Positions 24,038 through 32,815 of a DNA stretch of 43,700 nucleotides are shown in pieces. Position numbers and translations under genes: made by a program. Each line of letters opens with the position of its first letter. Positions within the stretch are counted from its first letter, which is position 1. The stretch comes from Pseudomonadota bacterium (GTDB taxonomy: Bacteria; Pseudomonadota; Gammaproteobacteria; Burkholderiales; Thiobacillaceae): contig JAKADY010000026.1 in assembly GCA_021826065.1 (NCBI GenBank), forward strand, positions 1 to 43,700, given 5' to 3'. Under the pieces are notes generated by a model, which did no database searches, was not told the origin of the DNA, and saw nothing but the letters and a program-made list of their open reading frames with translations.

Positions 24038-24742
24038 ATGATCACCGTACGCCCCGCGCGCTCGCGGGGCCATGCCCACCACGGCTGGCTCGACACCTGG
24101 CACAGCTTCTCCTTCGCCGATTACTACGATCCGCAGGAGATGGGCTGGGGCAGCCTGCGCGTGCTCAACGAGGACCGTGTGGCGCCCGGCGCCGGCTTCC
24201 CCATGCACGGTCACCGCGACATGGAGATCCTCACCTGGATCCTGGAGGGCGCGCTCGAGCACCAGGACAGCCTCGGCAACGGCTCGGTCATCACCCCGGG
24301 CGAGGTCCAGCGCATGAGCGCCGGCACAGGCATCCGCCACAGCGAGCGCAACCCCTCGCCAGACGCGCCGATGCACCTGTTGCAGATCTGGATAGAACCG
24401 GCCCAGCCGGGGCTCGCACCGGGCTACGAACAGAAACGCCTGGACCCGGCGGCGCTGGAGGGGCGGCTTTGCCTGATCGCCTCGCCCCAGGGCCGCGCCG
24501 GCAGCGTCACCCTGCACCAGGACGCCGAGGTCTATGCCGCCCGCCTCGATGCCGGCGCCAGCGTGCGGCACGGCCTGGGCGCAGGGCGGCTCGCCTACCT
24601 GCAGGTGGCGCGCGGCGCCCTCGACTTGAACGGCACCGCCTTACGCGCCGGCGACGGGGCCAAGATCTGCGACGAGCGCGAACTCAGGATCACGGCCGGC
24701 GAGCGCGCGGAGCTGCTGCTCTTCGACATGGCGGTACACTGA
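24038..24742 (+). CDS. Pirin family protein (YhhW-like)
   Basis: A 234-residue bicupin of the pirin family. Metal ligands are visible as His57 and His59 (FPMHGHRDMEIL), His101 and Glu103 (GIRHSERN). The length matches YhhW-type single-metal pirins, some of which oxidise quercetin; others act as redox-sensing cofactors. It starts 5 bases after the second YceI stop and precedes an FMN reductase, consistent with one transcript. The ATG at 24038 opens directly with the conserved MITVRPARSRG. Confidence 0.92.
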   Translation: MITVRPARSRGHAHHGWLDTWHSFSFADYYDPQEMGWGSLRVLNEDRVAPGAGFPMHGHRDMEILTWILEGALEHQDSLGNGSVITPGEVQRMSAGTGIRHSERNPSPDAPMHLLQIWIEPAQPGLAPGYEQKRLDPAALEGRLCLIASPQGRAGSVTLHQDAEVYAARLDAGASVRHGLGAGRLAYLQVARGALDLNGTALRAGDGAKICDERELRITAGERAELLLFDMAVH

Positions 24743-24772
24743 TAGCGCCATACCCCGAACAAGGAGCCCTCC

Positions 24773-25345
24773 GTGAGTGTGAAACTACTCGTCTTCGCCG
24801 GCAGCCTGCGGCGTGATTCCTTCAACAAGAAGCTCGCCCGCGCCGCCGCCCGTGTGGCCGAGGCCGCCGGCGCGCAGGTCCGCTACATCGAACTCAACAA
24901 CTATCCCATGCCGATCTACGATGGCGACATCGAGACCGGCGAGGGCCCGCCCGAGAACGCCTTCCGGCTCCAGGCCCTGATCGCCGAGCAGCATGGGCTG
25001 ATCATCGCCTCGCCCGAATACAACCACTCGATCCCCGCCCTGCTCAAGAACACCCTCGACTGGGTCTCGCGCACGCCAAGGGTGCGCGGACCCAACCCCT
25101 TCGCCGGCAAGGTGGCGACAATCCTGAGCGCATCGCCTGGCAGCCTGGGCGGCATTCAGGGCCAGGATCACGTGCGCCGCGTGCTCACCACGGTCGGCGC
25201 CCTGGTCCTGCCCAACAGCCTGGCCCTGCCGCAGGCAGACCAGGCCTTCGATGCCGAGGGCGATCTGGTCGATGCGGCTATGCGCCAGCGGCTCACGGAT
25301 CTAGTCGCCGAGACGGTACGCATCGCCGCCCGGCTCGCCGGCTGA
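24773..25345 (+). CDS. NADPH-dependent FMN reductase family protein
   Basis: A 190-residue flavodoxin-fold reductase: FAGSLRRDSFNKKLARAAAR binds FMN phosphate, PEYNHSIPALLKNTLDWVSR is the family signature, and SASPGSLGGIQGQDHVRRVL closes the flavin site. The start is GTG at 24773 with AAGGAG 6 bases upstream. Members (ArsH/ChrR/YieF type) reduce quinones, azo dyes or metals using NAD(P)H. It closes the redox operon. Confidence 0.92.
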   Translation: MSVKLLVFAGSLRRDSFNKKLARAAARVAEAAGAQVRYIELNNYPMPIYDGDIETGEGPPENAFRLQALIAEQHGLIIASPEYNHSIPALLKNTLDWVSRTPRVRGPNPFAGKVATILSASPGSLGGIQGQDHVRRVLTTVGALVLPNSLALPQADQAFDAEGDLVDAAMRQRLTDLVAETVRIAARLAG

Positions 25346-25412
25346 CCCCCTGGCGAAAGCGGGCATTCGGGTCTATAGATAGCAATAGATCCCGACTCGC
25401 TGGGAGGTCACC

Positions 25413-26504
25413 ATGATGCGCCCGATCCCTACTTGAGTCCTGGCCGCCGGTCTGTGGTCGCTCTCCGCTGGTGTGGCGACGGCCGGCTACATGCGTCTGT
25501 ACGCCTTCGGAGACAGCCTGTCCGACAGCGGCAACATGTACAACGCCGTGTGGGCCCTGACCGGCGGCACGGTGGAGGTCCCGCCGCCGCCCTATTACAA
25601 GGGGCGCGCCTCCAACGGCCCGGTGGCGGTGGAGTATCTGGCGGCGCATCTGGGCCTGACCGCCAAGCCGGTCATCGATCCGACGGGCAACATCGACCCG
25701 GCGGGCAGCAATTTCGCCGTCCTGGGTTCGGCCACGGGTTTAGTAAAGCAGGTTGGCGGTGCTGAGTACAGCAACTACATGACCTTCCGCTACAACCCGT
25801 TGCTGCCAAATGTCGGTATTGATTTCCAGGTCTGGTCCTTCGCCGACCTGACCGATGGCGAACTCGATGGCTCGTTCGGGATGGCAAATCCAAGCGCGCT
25901 GTACTTCTATTGGGGCGGCGCCAACGATGCCTATCTCGCCCTGGAGGATCCCGGCATCAATCAGGACGATGCGTCCCAGATGAATGGGATCGCCAAGGAC
26001 ACAGCCCTGATGGCGGCTGGTAACGTGGAGAATCAGCTCCGGTTCCTCGCCAGTCTGGGTGCGACCGACTTCCTGGTGCCCAATCTGCCGGACCTGGGCA
26101 AGACGCCCGACGCCATCCTGGGAACCCTGATCGGGACCTACGGCAGTGCCTACGCGTCGGCCCTGTCGCTTTATGCCCAGACCTTCAACGACGCCCTGGC
26201 CGATCTGATCATCACCCTGGACGCCGACCCACACCTGCGGGTGATCGGCTTCGACGTGGCCAGCGTTTTCGAGACCTATCGTGCCAGCGGCCTCTACGAG
26301 GTCCTGACCCCCTGCATCCTGGATCTGTCGACGTGCGAGCCCGAGCGCTACATGTTCTGGGACGGCGTGCACCCCACCACCTATTTCCACGCCGAGCTGG
26401 GGCGTCTGATGGCCCAGGCGGTGCCCGAGCCGGCCACGCTCACGCTCTTGCTGCCCGGACTGCTGGCCTTGGGGTGGATGGCGCAGCGGCGTTCCGGCCC
26501 CTGA
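25413..26504 (+). pseudogene. GDSL/SGNH esterase with PEP-CTERM tail, nonsense codon in signal peptide
   Basis: The mature region is a full GDSL esterase: block I YAFGDSLSDSGNMY, the N of WGGANDAY (block III) and the catalytic DGVHPTTYFH near the end, then VPEPATLTLLLPGLLALGW and AQRRS, a textbook PEP-CTERM sorting signal. An ATG at 25413 with GGGAGG before it starts MMRPIPT, then TGA (25434-25436), then in the same frame VLAAGLWSLSAGVATA, the rest of a signal peptide. A GTG at 25473 would give only the mature protein without export. One base (TGA from TGG) explains the break. It may be unexpressed, read through, or a sequencing error. TATAGATAGCAATAGAT lies upstream. Confidence 0.8.
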
Positions 26505-26659
26505 GCCTGGCCGTCAGGCGGCGGGTCCCGGCGTCGGTCGGGCCGCGGTCGCCGCCGTCGAACCATATCCGAGCCCATCCGCATGCCGGCCCGTCTGTGG
26601 CCGTGCATCGGCTAAAATACCGGCCATCGAACAATTTTCCTGCTTGAGGTCGATCGCAC

Positions 26660-27391
26660 ATGGCCGGACATTCCAAATGGGCCAATATCCAACACCGTAA
26701 GGGCCGCCAGGACGAAAAGCGCGGCAAGATCTTCTCGCGCCTGGCCAAGGAGATCACCGTGGCCGCCAAGCTGGGCGGCGGTGACCCCGCCTTCAACCCG
26801 AGGCTGCGGCTGGCCATCGACAAGGCCAAGGCGGAGAACATGCCCAACGACAACATCGAGCGGGCCATCAAGAAGGGTACGGGCGAGCTGGAGGGGGTCA
26901 ACTACGAGGCGGTGCGCTACGAGGGCTACGGCCCCGGCGGCGCCCCGGTGATCGTCGACTGTCTGACAGACAACAAGACGCGCACCGTGGCCGACGTGCG
27001 CCACGCCTTCAGCAAGCACGGCGGCAATCTCGGCACGGACGGGTCGGTCGCATTCCAGTTCAAGCACTGCGGCCAGATCGTGCTGGCGCCCGGCGCCGAC
27101 GAGGACCGCGTGATGGAGGTGGCCCTGGAGGCCGGGGCCGAGGACGTCATCAGCAACGAGGACGGCTCCATCGAGGTGATCACCGCCCCTTACAACGACC
27201 TCACCACCGTCAAGGAGGCGCTGGAAAAGGCCGGCTTCAAGGTCGAGTTCGCCGAGACGGTGATGAAGCCGCTCAACGAGACCGAGGTCACGGGCGAGGA
27301 CGCGGTGCGTTTCCGCAAGCTGCTCGACATGCTGGACAACCTCGACGACGTGCAGGAGGTCTACACCGCGGCCATCCTGCCGGACGACTGA
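26660..27391 (+). CDS. yebC: YebC/PmpR family regulatory protein
   Basis: A 243-residue protein beginning [20 protein letters not shown], the invariant start of the YebC/TACO1 family, with [20 protein letters not shown] and [20 protein letters not shown]. Family members act in translation of difficult sequences (polyproline) or as DNA-binding regulators. The length is standard. TGAGGTCG precedes the ATG. It leads the ruvC cluster with a 3-base gap, the usual arrangement in many Pseudomonadota. TAAAAT near 26613 could be a -10 element. Confidence 0.96.
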   Translation: MAGHSKWANIQHRKGRQDEKRGKIFSRLAKEITVAAKLGGGDPAFNPRLRLAIDKAKAENMPNDNIERAIKKGTGELEGVNYEAVRYEGYGPGGAPVIVDCLTDNKTRTVADVRHAFSKHGGNLGTDGSVAFQFKHCGQIVLAPGADEDRVMEVALEAGAEDVISNEDGSIEVITAPYNDLTTVKEALEKAGFKVEFAETVMKPLNETEVTGEDAVRFRKLLDMLDNLDDVQEVYTAAILPDD

Positions 27392-27394
27392 AGC

Positions 27395-27913
27395 ATGCGC
27401 ATCCTGGGGCTCGACCCGGGTCTCAGGGTGACCGGTTACGGGGTCATCGACAAGACGGGGCAGACCCTCAGCTACGTCACGAGCGGCGTCATCCGCACCG
27501 GCGAGGGCGCCCTGCCGGAGCGTATCCGCGTGCTCTTCGCCGGTATCCAGGAGATCGTCACCACCTTCCAGCCCGAGGCGGCGGCGGTGGAGAAGGTCTT
27601 CGTCAACGTCAACCCACAGTCCACCCTGCTCCTGGGACAGGCGCGCGGGGCGGCCATCGCCGCGCTCACCCATGTGGGGCAGCCGGTCTACGAATACACG
27701 GCGCTGCAGGTCAAGCAGGCGGTGGTGGGCAACGGCCACGCCGACAAACAGCAGGTCATGCACATGGTGCGGCGGCTGCTGGGCCTGCCGGGTGAGCCCA
27801 AGGCCGATGCCGCCGATGCCCTTGCCTGTGCCATCTGCCACGCCCATGGCGGCCTGGGGCTGGGTGGTCTGGCCACCGCCGGGCGGCGGGTGCGCGGGGG
27901 GCGGCTGCTGTGA
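27395..27913 (+). CDS. ruvC: Crossover junction endodeoxyribonuclease RuvC
   Basis: A 172-residue Holliday-junction resolvase. Catalytic acids are Asp7 ([15 protein letters not shown]), Glu66 ([13 protein letters not shown]), Asp138 and Asp141 ([16 protein letters not shown]). It cuts four-way junctions in concert with RuvAB at the end of homologous recombination. The GTG start of the next gene overlaps its stop (GTGA), so translation is coupled into a prenyltransferase gene rather than ruvA. Confidence 0.97.
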   Translation: MRILGLDPGLRVTGYGVIDKTGQTLSYVTSGVIRTGEGALPERIRVLFAGIQEIVTTFQPEAAAVEKVFVNVNPQSTLLLGQARGAAIAALTHVGQPVYEYTALQVKQAVVGNGHADKQQVMHMVRRLLGLPGEPKADAADALACAICHAHGGLGLGGLATAGRRVRGGRLL

Positions 27914-28866
27914 CCCCCGCCAGCGTGGCCGAACCCAGCCCGCAGCGCCTGGCGAACCCGCTCCTGCGCTATCTGCTGGCCACCCGGCCGGCCTTTTTCG
28001 GCATCACCCTGGCCGGCTGCCTGCTGGGCTTCGCCACCGCCCGCCATGCCGGTGTCGCCCTCGACCCCTACAGCGCCGGCCTCACCCTGTTGCTCGCCCT
28101 GCTGACCCACGCCGGGGTGAACGTCCTCAACGACTACTACGACCACCTGAACGGCAGCGACCCGCACAACACCGACCGCCTCTATCCCTACACCGGCGGC
28201 TCGCGCTTCATCCAGAATGGCGTCATGAGCCCGCGACAGACCCTGACCTTCGGCCTGCTGCTCTTCGCCACGGTCATCGCCGGCGGGGTTTGGCTGGTCG
28301 GGCAGGCGGGCCTGGGGCTCTTCTGGATCGGGCTGGCCGGGCTCATCCTCGGCTGGGCCTACTCGGCGCCACCGCTCAAGCTCGCCCACCGCGGCCTGGG
28401 TGAACTGGCGGTGCTCGCGGGCTTCCTGCTCGTCGTGGTCGGGGCGGACTATGTCCAGCGCGGCGCCTTCGACCCCTTGCCCTGGCTCGCGGGCCTGCCC
28501 TATGCCCTGCTCACCGTGAACATCCTCTACATCAACCAGTTCCCCGACCGGCGCGCCGACCTCCTGGCCGGCAAGCGGCACTGGGTGGCGCGCCTCGCCC
28601 CCGGGCGTGCCGCGCAGGTCTATGGCCTCATCCTCGGCCTGGCCGGGGCTTGGCTGATCGGTGTCAGCCTGGGTGGTGCCCTGCCGCAGGCCGCACTGTG
28701 GGCCCTGGCCGGTATGTTGCCCGCACTCGTGGCCGATCGGCTTCTGCAAGCCCATGCCGCCGCCCCTGCGCGCCTGCGCCCGGCCATCCGCGCGACGATC
28801 GCCGCTGCCCTGCTGCACACCCTGTTGTTGGCCGGCATACTGATGGCTTTGGGACGCAGCGCATGA
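27910..28866 (+). CDS. UbiA family prenyltransferase (MenA-like)
   Basis: A ~318-residue intramembrane aromatic prenyltransferase with eight to nine helices. The first Asp-rich motif is [14 protein letters not shown] (residues ~73-86) and the second region is [20 protein letters not shown]. Among UbiA proteins the NDYYD and NQ.PD..AD...GK patterns are closest to MenA (1,4-dihydroxy-2-naphthoate prenyltransferase) and related ones, which attach a polyprenyl chain to make menaquinone. The start is GTG at 27910 overlapping the ruvC stop; its own stop overlaps the ruvA ATG. No other men or ubi gene is in the window. Placement within the ruv operon is odd. Confidence 0.85.
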   Translation: MTPASVAEPSPQRLANPLLRYLLATRPAFFGITLAGCLLGFATARHAGVALDPYSAGLTLLLALLTHAGVNVLNDYYDHLNGSDPHNTDRLYPYTGGSRFIQNGVMSPRQTLTFGLLLFATVIAGGVWLVGQAGLGLFWIGLAGLILGWAYSAPPLKLAHRGLGELAVLAGFLLVVVGADYVQRGAFDPLPWLAGLPYALLTVNILYINQFPDRRADLLAGKRHWVARLAPGRAAQVYGLILGLAGAWLIGVSLGGALPQAALWALAGMLPALVADRLLQAHAAAPARLRPAIRATIAAALLHTLLLAGILMALGRSA

Positions 28867-29447
28867 TCGGCCGCATCACCGGCACCCTGCTGGAGAAACA
28901 CCCGCCCCAGGTCCTGGTGGACGTGCAGGGGGTGGGCTACGAGGTGGACGTGCCCATGAGCACCTTCTACAACCTGCCGGCGACGGGCCAGCCGGTGACG
29001 CTGCTCACCCACTTCTCGGTGCGAGAGGACGCCCATCAGCTCTTCGGCTTCCTCACCGCCAAGGAGCGCGAGGCCTTTCGCCTGCTGATCCGCATCACCG
29101 GCGTCGGCCCCAAACTGGCCCTGGCCGTCCTCTCCGGCCTGAGCGTGGACGAACTCGCACAGGCGGTCACCCTGCAGGAGGCCGGGCGGCTCACGCGCAT
29201 CCCCGGCGTCGGCAAAAAGACGGCCGAGCGCCTGCTGCTGGAACTCAAGGGCAAGCTCGCCGACGCCCTGCCCACGGGTCCCGGCGTTTTGCCGGTGACT
29301 GCAGGCGTGCAGGCCGACGCCCTCAATGCCCTCATCGCCCTGGGTTACTCCGACAAGGAGGCCTTGCCGGTGGTCAAGCAGCTGCCGGAGGGGCTGGCCC
29401 TGGAGGAGGCCATAAGGCAGGCGCTGAAGCTGCTGGCGAAAAAATAG
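28863..29447 (+). CDS. ruvA: Holliday junction branch migration protein RuvA
   Basis: A 194-residue protein: [20 protein letters not shown] (OB-fold start), [16 protein letters not shown], two helix-hairpin-helix motifs ([13 protein letters not shown] and [20 protein letters not shown]) and the C-terminal UBA-like domain ([20 protein letters not shown]) that contacts RuvB. The length is normal. The start overlaps the prenyltransferase stop. ruvB does not follow; the next gene is on the opposite strand, so ruvB must lie elsewhere. Confidence 0.97.
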   Translation: MIGRITGTLLEKHPPQVLVDVQGVGYEVDVPMSTFYNLPATGQPVTLLTHFSVREDAHQLFGFLTAKEREAFRLLIRITGVGPKLALAVLSGLSVDELAQAVTLQEAGRLTRIPGVGKKTAERLLLELKGKLADALPTGPGVLPVTAGVQADALNALIALGYSDKEALPVVKQLPEGLALEEAIRQALKLLAKK

Positions 29448-29581
29448 GCACCATACCAGCTGGATGACGGTCATCTTGATGTAACAGGCCGCTACCCACC
29501 CCCGCTGGGTTTAGGGGGACCGCCCACGATGCGCAGGCAGCCGGGTGGCCTGGTACGGCCGTGATCCCAACCGGGGTGTCG

Positions 29582-29779
29582 TCAGTCGGGGAAGGAGGAG
29601 GGCGTGTCCTTGTCGGACATGAGGAAGTACATGCCTATGCCTGCCAGCGCCATCCACAAGACCATCGCCCACACGCCGATCATCTCCCAAAGGCGGTTGA
29701 GAAAGAACAGGCCGATCAAGGCCAGGCCCAACAGCCCGTTGCCTATCCAGAAGTTCAGGCTGTGCTTGCCTTTTTGCAT
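29582..29779 (-). CDS. Small two-helix membrane protein
   Basis: A 65-residue protein, MQKGKHSLNFWIGNGLLGLA start, with two hydrophobic segments (~10-28 and ~33-53) and a short polar tail SDKDTPSSFPD. The family is not recognised. It follows the repeat protein gene by 50 bases on the same strand. Being short, it could be spurious, but the charge distribution (basic N terminus, helix-turn-helix of membrane segments) looks real. The 134 bases between it and ruvA contain GATGACGGTCATC, a short dyad, and no gene. Confidence 0.6.
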   Translation of the reverse strand: MQKGKHSLNFWIGNGLLGLALIGLFFLNRLWEMIGVWAMVLWMALAGIGMYFLMSDKDTPSSFPD

Positions 29780-29829
29780 CGTTTACCCTGTGACGGTCGA
29801 GGCCAATGCAGAATCCCAACCCATCACGG

Positions 29830-30540
29830 TCAGGGCTGTGGGCTCGGCATGAGGCCGGGGAAGGGTGCGCCGGGCACCGGGTAGGGCAGGGGCGCGTTGA
29901 AGGGGGTCTGCATCCAACCGCCGATGCTCGGTCCGTAACTCTGCGGGGCCACCATCCCGCCCATCCAGGCGCCGTACCAGTTCGGATTCATCGTGTTGCT
30001 GAGCATGGTCCACAGGCGCGGGTCCAGGCCGATGGTCCCCCAGCGCAGATAGACGTTGGGGTTCAGCAGGTTGAGCACCACGCTCATGACGGCGGGGTCG
30101 AGCGGTGCCATCACCCACCGGGCGAGCTTGTTGGGGTCGGCGAACACGCTAGATACCGCAGCGAAGAACTGCGGGTCCATGAGGGCCTGGGTCCAGTCGG
30201 CCACGACCTTGGGGTCCATGGTGCGCGCATAGTTGCTGTAGGCGCGCGGGTCCATGAGGGTGGCGACCGACTGCATGTAGAGGTTGGGGTTCATCATCGC
30301 ATTGAGCGCGGCGATGACGAAGCGCGGCTCCGTGACTGCATTGAGGGCGGCCACGAACTTCTTCGGGTCGACCAGCATGTCCGCGTTCTGGGTGAAGTTG
30401 GACAGGTACTGGACCCATTCCTCATGCGTTTGCGGCATCGCCGCGGCCGGCGCCGCGGTCTGTGCGTGACTACCCTGGCTCCAGAGCAGGCCGGCGCAGA
30501 GGCTCAGGGCGCTGGCGAGGGCTTTCATCCGGGTCTGCAT
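29830..30540 (-). CDS. Secreted protein of eleven 12-13-residue tandem repeats
   Basis: A 236-residue protein with a signal peptide (MKALASALSLCAGLLWSQGS, HA cleavage). From about residue 55 to 195 it is almost wholly made of short units opening with (M/L/V)(D/N/E)P: VDPKKFVAALNAV, TEPRFVIAALNAM, MNPNLYMQSVATL, MDPRAYSNYART, MDPKVVADWTQAL, MDPQFFAAVSSVF, ADPNKLARWVMAP, LDPAVMSVVLNL, LNPNVYLRWGTIG, LDPRLWTMLSNT, MNPNWYGAWMGGM. Each reads as a proline-capped helix of about ten residues, suggesting a regular helical solenoid or amphipathic membrane-surface array. The tail is Pro/Gly rich. I do not recognise the family. It follows the OmpA-domain gene on the same strand, so it probably acts in the periplasm. 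Confidence 0.85.
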   Translation of the reverse strand: MQTRMKALASALSLCAGLLWSQGSHAQTAAPAAAMPQTHEEWVQYLSNFTQNADMLVDPKKFVAALNAVTEPRFVIAALNAMMNPNLYMQSVATLMDPRAYSNYARTMDPKVVADWTQALMDPQFFAAVSSVFADPNKLARWVMAPLDPAVMSVVLNLLNPNVYLRWGTIGLDPRLWTMLSNTMNPNWYGAWMGGMVAPQSYGPSIGGWMQTPFNAPLPYPVPGAPFPGLMPSPQP

Positions 30541-30604
30541 GCGGTTTCCTCTCAGGATGAAGTGGCGTTGTCGGTGACCTGCCTTCGTACTGTATGAAGC
30601 TGTG

Positions 30605-30637
30605 GCCGGTGTTCAGCCGCGAGCGCGGCTGACCGGC
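30605..30637. terminator. Strong hairpin between OmpA-domain and repeat-protein genes
   Basis: TCAGCCGCG and CGCGGCTGA pair perfectly around AG, extended by GCCGG/CCGGC with a two-base bulge. No T-run follows on the minus strand, so it may be a weak or Rho-assisted terminator, or an mRNA-stabilising stem between two minus-strand genes. Confidence 0.5.
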
Positions 30638-30686
30638 AGTCGTCACCTAAGCATAGTCCAAACCGGCTTGGTGATCTGGCGCGCCG

Positions 30687-31736
30687 TTAGGGATCGATCT
30701 CCACCCGCCGGTTGGGTGCAAGGCAGGCGATGGTGCGGGGATTGGCGCCGCCCTTGCAGTGTTTGACCGGTTGGCTCTCGCCCTTGGCGATGATCTCGAT
30801 GCGGCCGGCATCCACGCCCTTGCCGATCAGATAGGCGCGTGCGGCCTCGGCGCGACGACGGGAGAGGGCCTTGTTGTAGGCTGCCGGGCCGAGCCTATCG
30901 GCGTGTCCGATGATGACGATCTTGGCGTCCTTCGCCCCGCCCGCCAGCCAGGTGTCGAGGGCGGCGCGCCCCGCCGCGGTGAGCTGCGCGCTGTCGAAGG
31001 CGAAGTGGGCGATCACGGTCTCCCCAGCCGGGACTTGTGCCGTCGGCGAGCCGGATGCCTCCACCCGGACGACCGTCTCACCCGCCGCGGGTGTTGCTCC
31101 GGTTGCCGGGGCAGGAGGCGCCGCGACGGGGGCGGCAGGTGTCGAAGAAGGTGTCGTGCCTGCGGCGGGTGTCGTGCGGGTGGCGATCGGCTGCGCCGCC
31201 GGGCCAGCCGCGGGCAGGGTGACCTCGCCGCCCGATGCGGTGGCCGGACTGGGCGCGATATCGGGCCTCTGGGTGGCAGCTGTGGCCGGCAGATGCATCG
31301 TTTGCGGCTGCGGGGCGGGTGGCAGGGAGGCGGTCACGGGCGCCCCCGCGGCCGTCCCGCTCGGCGGCTGCCAGGGGGTGACGGCCAGGCCGGTGCCCGC
31401 AAGGTATGGGTTGCCTGCGTAGGGCATCGCCGGGAGCGGAGGCCAGGCGGGTTGGATGCTGGGCGGCGCCAGCGGCACTTGCACCAGCGGCTGATAGCTG
31501 GGCATAGGGCCTGGGGCCGGACCCACGAGGCCGATCGGCTGGCAGACCCGCAGCCCGTTGGACAGGACCTGACAGTAGGGGGTGACCGCATACACCACCA
31601 GCTGAGCCCATTGGTTGAGCAGGTCGGTCGGTGACGGTGGCGTGGTCGCCACGCCCTGGGCGCTGGCGGCTGTTGCAAGGCCAAGGCTCAGCAGTGCGCT
31701 GGTCAGGCGCTTGGGTTTGGAGACGGGGTTGGGCAT
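30687..31736 (-). CDS. OmpA-domain outer-membrane/peptidoglycan-associated protein
   Basis: A ~349-residue protein with a signal peptide (RLTSALLSLGLATAASAQG), a proline-rich N-terminal region, a long Ala/Pro/Thr linker (~residues 140-240) and a C-terminal OmpA-like domain: TVIAHFAFDSAQLTAAGRAA, VIIGHADRLGPAAYNKALSR, RRAEAARAYLIGKGVDAGRI and PNRRVEIDP. This domain binds the diaminopimelate stem of peptidoglycan. The middle contains no beta-barrel pattern, so it is more like a tethered adaptor than a porin. Start 31736 is chosen for the signal peptide; the Shine-Dalgarno is weak. CRVCQ-type Cys pair (PYCQVLSNGLRVCQ) may be disulphide-bonded. Confidence 0.85.
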   Translation of the reverse strand: MPNPVSKPKRLTSALLSLGLATAASAQGVATTPPSPTDLLNQWAQLVVYAVTPYCQVLSNGLRVCQPIGLVGPAPGPMPSYQPLVQVPLAPPSIQPAWPPLPAMPYAGNPYLAGTGLAVTPWQPPSGTAAGAPVTASLPPAPQPQTMHLPATAATQRPDIAPSPATASGGEVTLPAAGPAAQPIATRTTPAAGTTPSSTPAAPVAAPPAPATGATPAAGETVVRVEASGSPTAQVPAGETVIAHFAFDSAQLTAAGRAALDTWLAGGAKDAKIVIIGHADRLGPAAYNKALSRRRAEAARAYLIGKGVDAGRIEIIAKGESQPVKHCKGGANPRTIACLAPNRRVEIDP

Positions 31737-31933
31737 TTCTGATTTCTGATTCGTGGGGACTGACAGTCTGACCAGTATAGCGTCAGGCGGTGGGGACTGC
31801 CGTCTTTGCGTGACGGGCCGCAAGCCTTCGATTGCGGGGGTGTCGTAAAAAACCGTCTCGGGTGGGAAGATGCCCGGTCACTGCTGGGACGCTAAGGCCC
31901 AATCGAGTGATTTGTACGCATGGAGTGAAAGCT

Positions 31934-32683
31934 ATGACCGGCGACGCCGCAGGACCCGCCGCAGCGCATGCGGCCCGTACACGGGTGGGCTGCTGCGGCT
32001 TTGCCATGGCCCAGGCGCGCTACTATCGTCAATTCGACATCATCGAGGTGCAGCAGACCTTCTATCAACCGCCGCGGTTGGAGACGCTGACGCGTTGGCG
32101 CGAGGCGGCGCCGCCGGGTTTCGTCTTCACCCTCAAGGCCTGGCAGCTGATCACCCACCCGCCCTCGTCACCCACCTACCGACGGCTCAGGCGCCCTATA
32201 CCGGCCGACCGACACCCTCTCTACGGCGCCTTCCAGCCCACTGCCGAGGTGTGGGCGGCGTGGCAGACCACCCTGCACTGTGCCCAGGCGCTCGGCGCGC
32301 GCCTCGTGCTCTTTCAGACCCAGGCCTCGTTCATCCCGCAGGCGCCGAACATCGAGCATTTACGCGCCTTCATCACCGGGGCACGGTCGGAGACGGGCGA
32401 CATCCGCCTCGCCTGGGAGCCGCGCGGCTGGCCGGTCGGGCTGGCGCAAGACCTGTGCGACGAGCTGGGACTCATCCGCGTGGTCGACCCCTTCCGCGAT
32501 CCGCCGCCACCGACGGGGCTGCGCTACTTCCGTCTGCACGGCGTGGGCGGCTATGGCCACCAGTACACCGATGCGGAGCTCGAGCGTCTGCGCGGGCTCT
32601 GTCAGGGCGAGACCTGGTGCCTGTTCAACAACCGCAGCATGGCCGCCGACGCCCAGCGCTTCCAGCGGCTGCTCGCGACCTGA
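31934..32683 (+). CDS. DUF72 family protein
   Basis: A 249-residue TIM-barrel protein: VGCCGFAMAQARYYRQFDII, EVQQTFYQPPRLETLTRWRE, FVFTLKAWQLITHP, LAWEPRGWPV and YFRLHGVGGYGHQYTDAEL, all family landmarks. In most members the first motif reads IGTSGW.Y; here it is VGCCGFAMAQ. Some DUF72 proteins are linked to nuclease or sugar-related chemistry but the function is unsettled. The start at 31934 has GAGTGAAAG before it; an upstream ATG in the frame lacks similarity. It converges on the DUF99 gene. Confidence 0.88.
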   Translation: MTGDAAGPAAAHAARTRVGCCGFAMAQARYYRQFDIIEVQQTFYQPPRLETLTRWREAAPPGFVFTLKAWQLITHPPSSPTYRRLRRPIPADRHPLYGAFQPTAEVWAAWQTTLHCAQALGARLVLFQTQASFIPQAPNIEHLRAFITGARSETGDIRLAWEPRGWPVGLAQDLCDELGLIRVVDPFRDPPPPTGLRYFRLHGVGGYGHQYTDAELERLRGLCQGETWCLFNNRSMAADAQRFQRLLAT

Positions 32684-32719
32684 GATTGGTCCTAGCGTGA
32701 AGTCGCGCCGCGACTCACG

Positions 32720-32760
32720 AGGCTCCCCTCCCCCGCAAGCGGAGGAGTGGCTGGGGGTGA
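32720..32760. repeat. REP-like GC-rich hairpin
   Basis: CTCCCCTCCCCCGCAAGCGG is followed by AGGAG and GGGGGTGAGGGG, giving nested pairing typical of bacterial extragenic palindromes. It lies between the convergent DUF72 and DUF99 genes, just before the longer stem at 32765. No second copy was noticed in the window. Confidence 0.4.
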
Positions 32761-32764
32761 GGGG

Positions 32765-32815
32765 AACGGGCATGACTTTCATCTTCTGGGGCGTCTCCTC
32801 AAAGTCATGCCCGTT
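32765..32815. terminator. 15-bp perfect inverted repeat between convergent genes
   Basis: AACGGGCATGACTTT (32765-32779) is exactly complementary to 32801-32815, with a 21-base loop. The right arm overlaps the DUF99 stop codon. The place between converging DUF72 and DUF99 fits a bidirectional terminator, although the loop is long and no T-run follows. It could instead be a remnant of a small inverted-repeat element. Confidence 0.55.

Noticed and set aside
25434-25436. Selenocysteine at the in-frame TGA of the GDSL gene
   Set aside because: It falls in a signal peptide, where Sec has no role, and no SECIS-like hairpin was evident.
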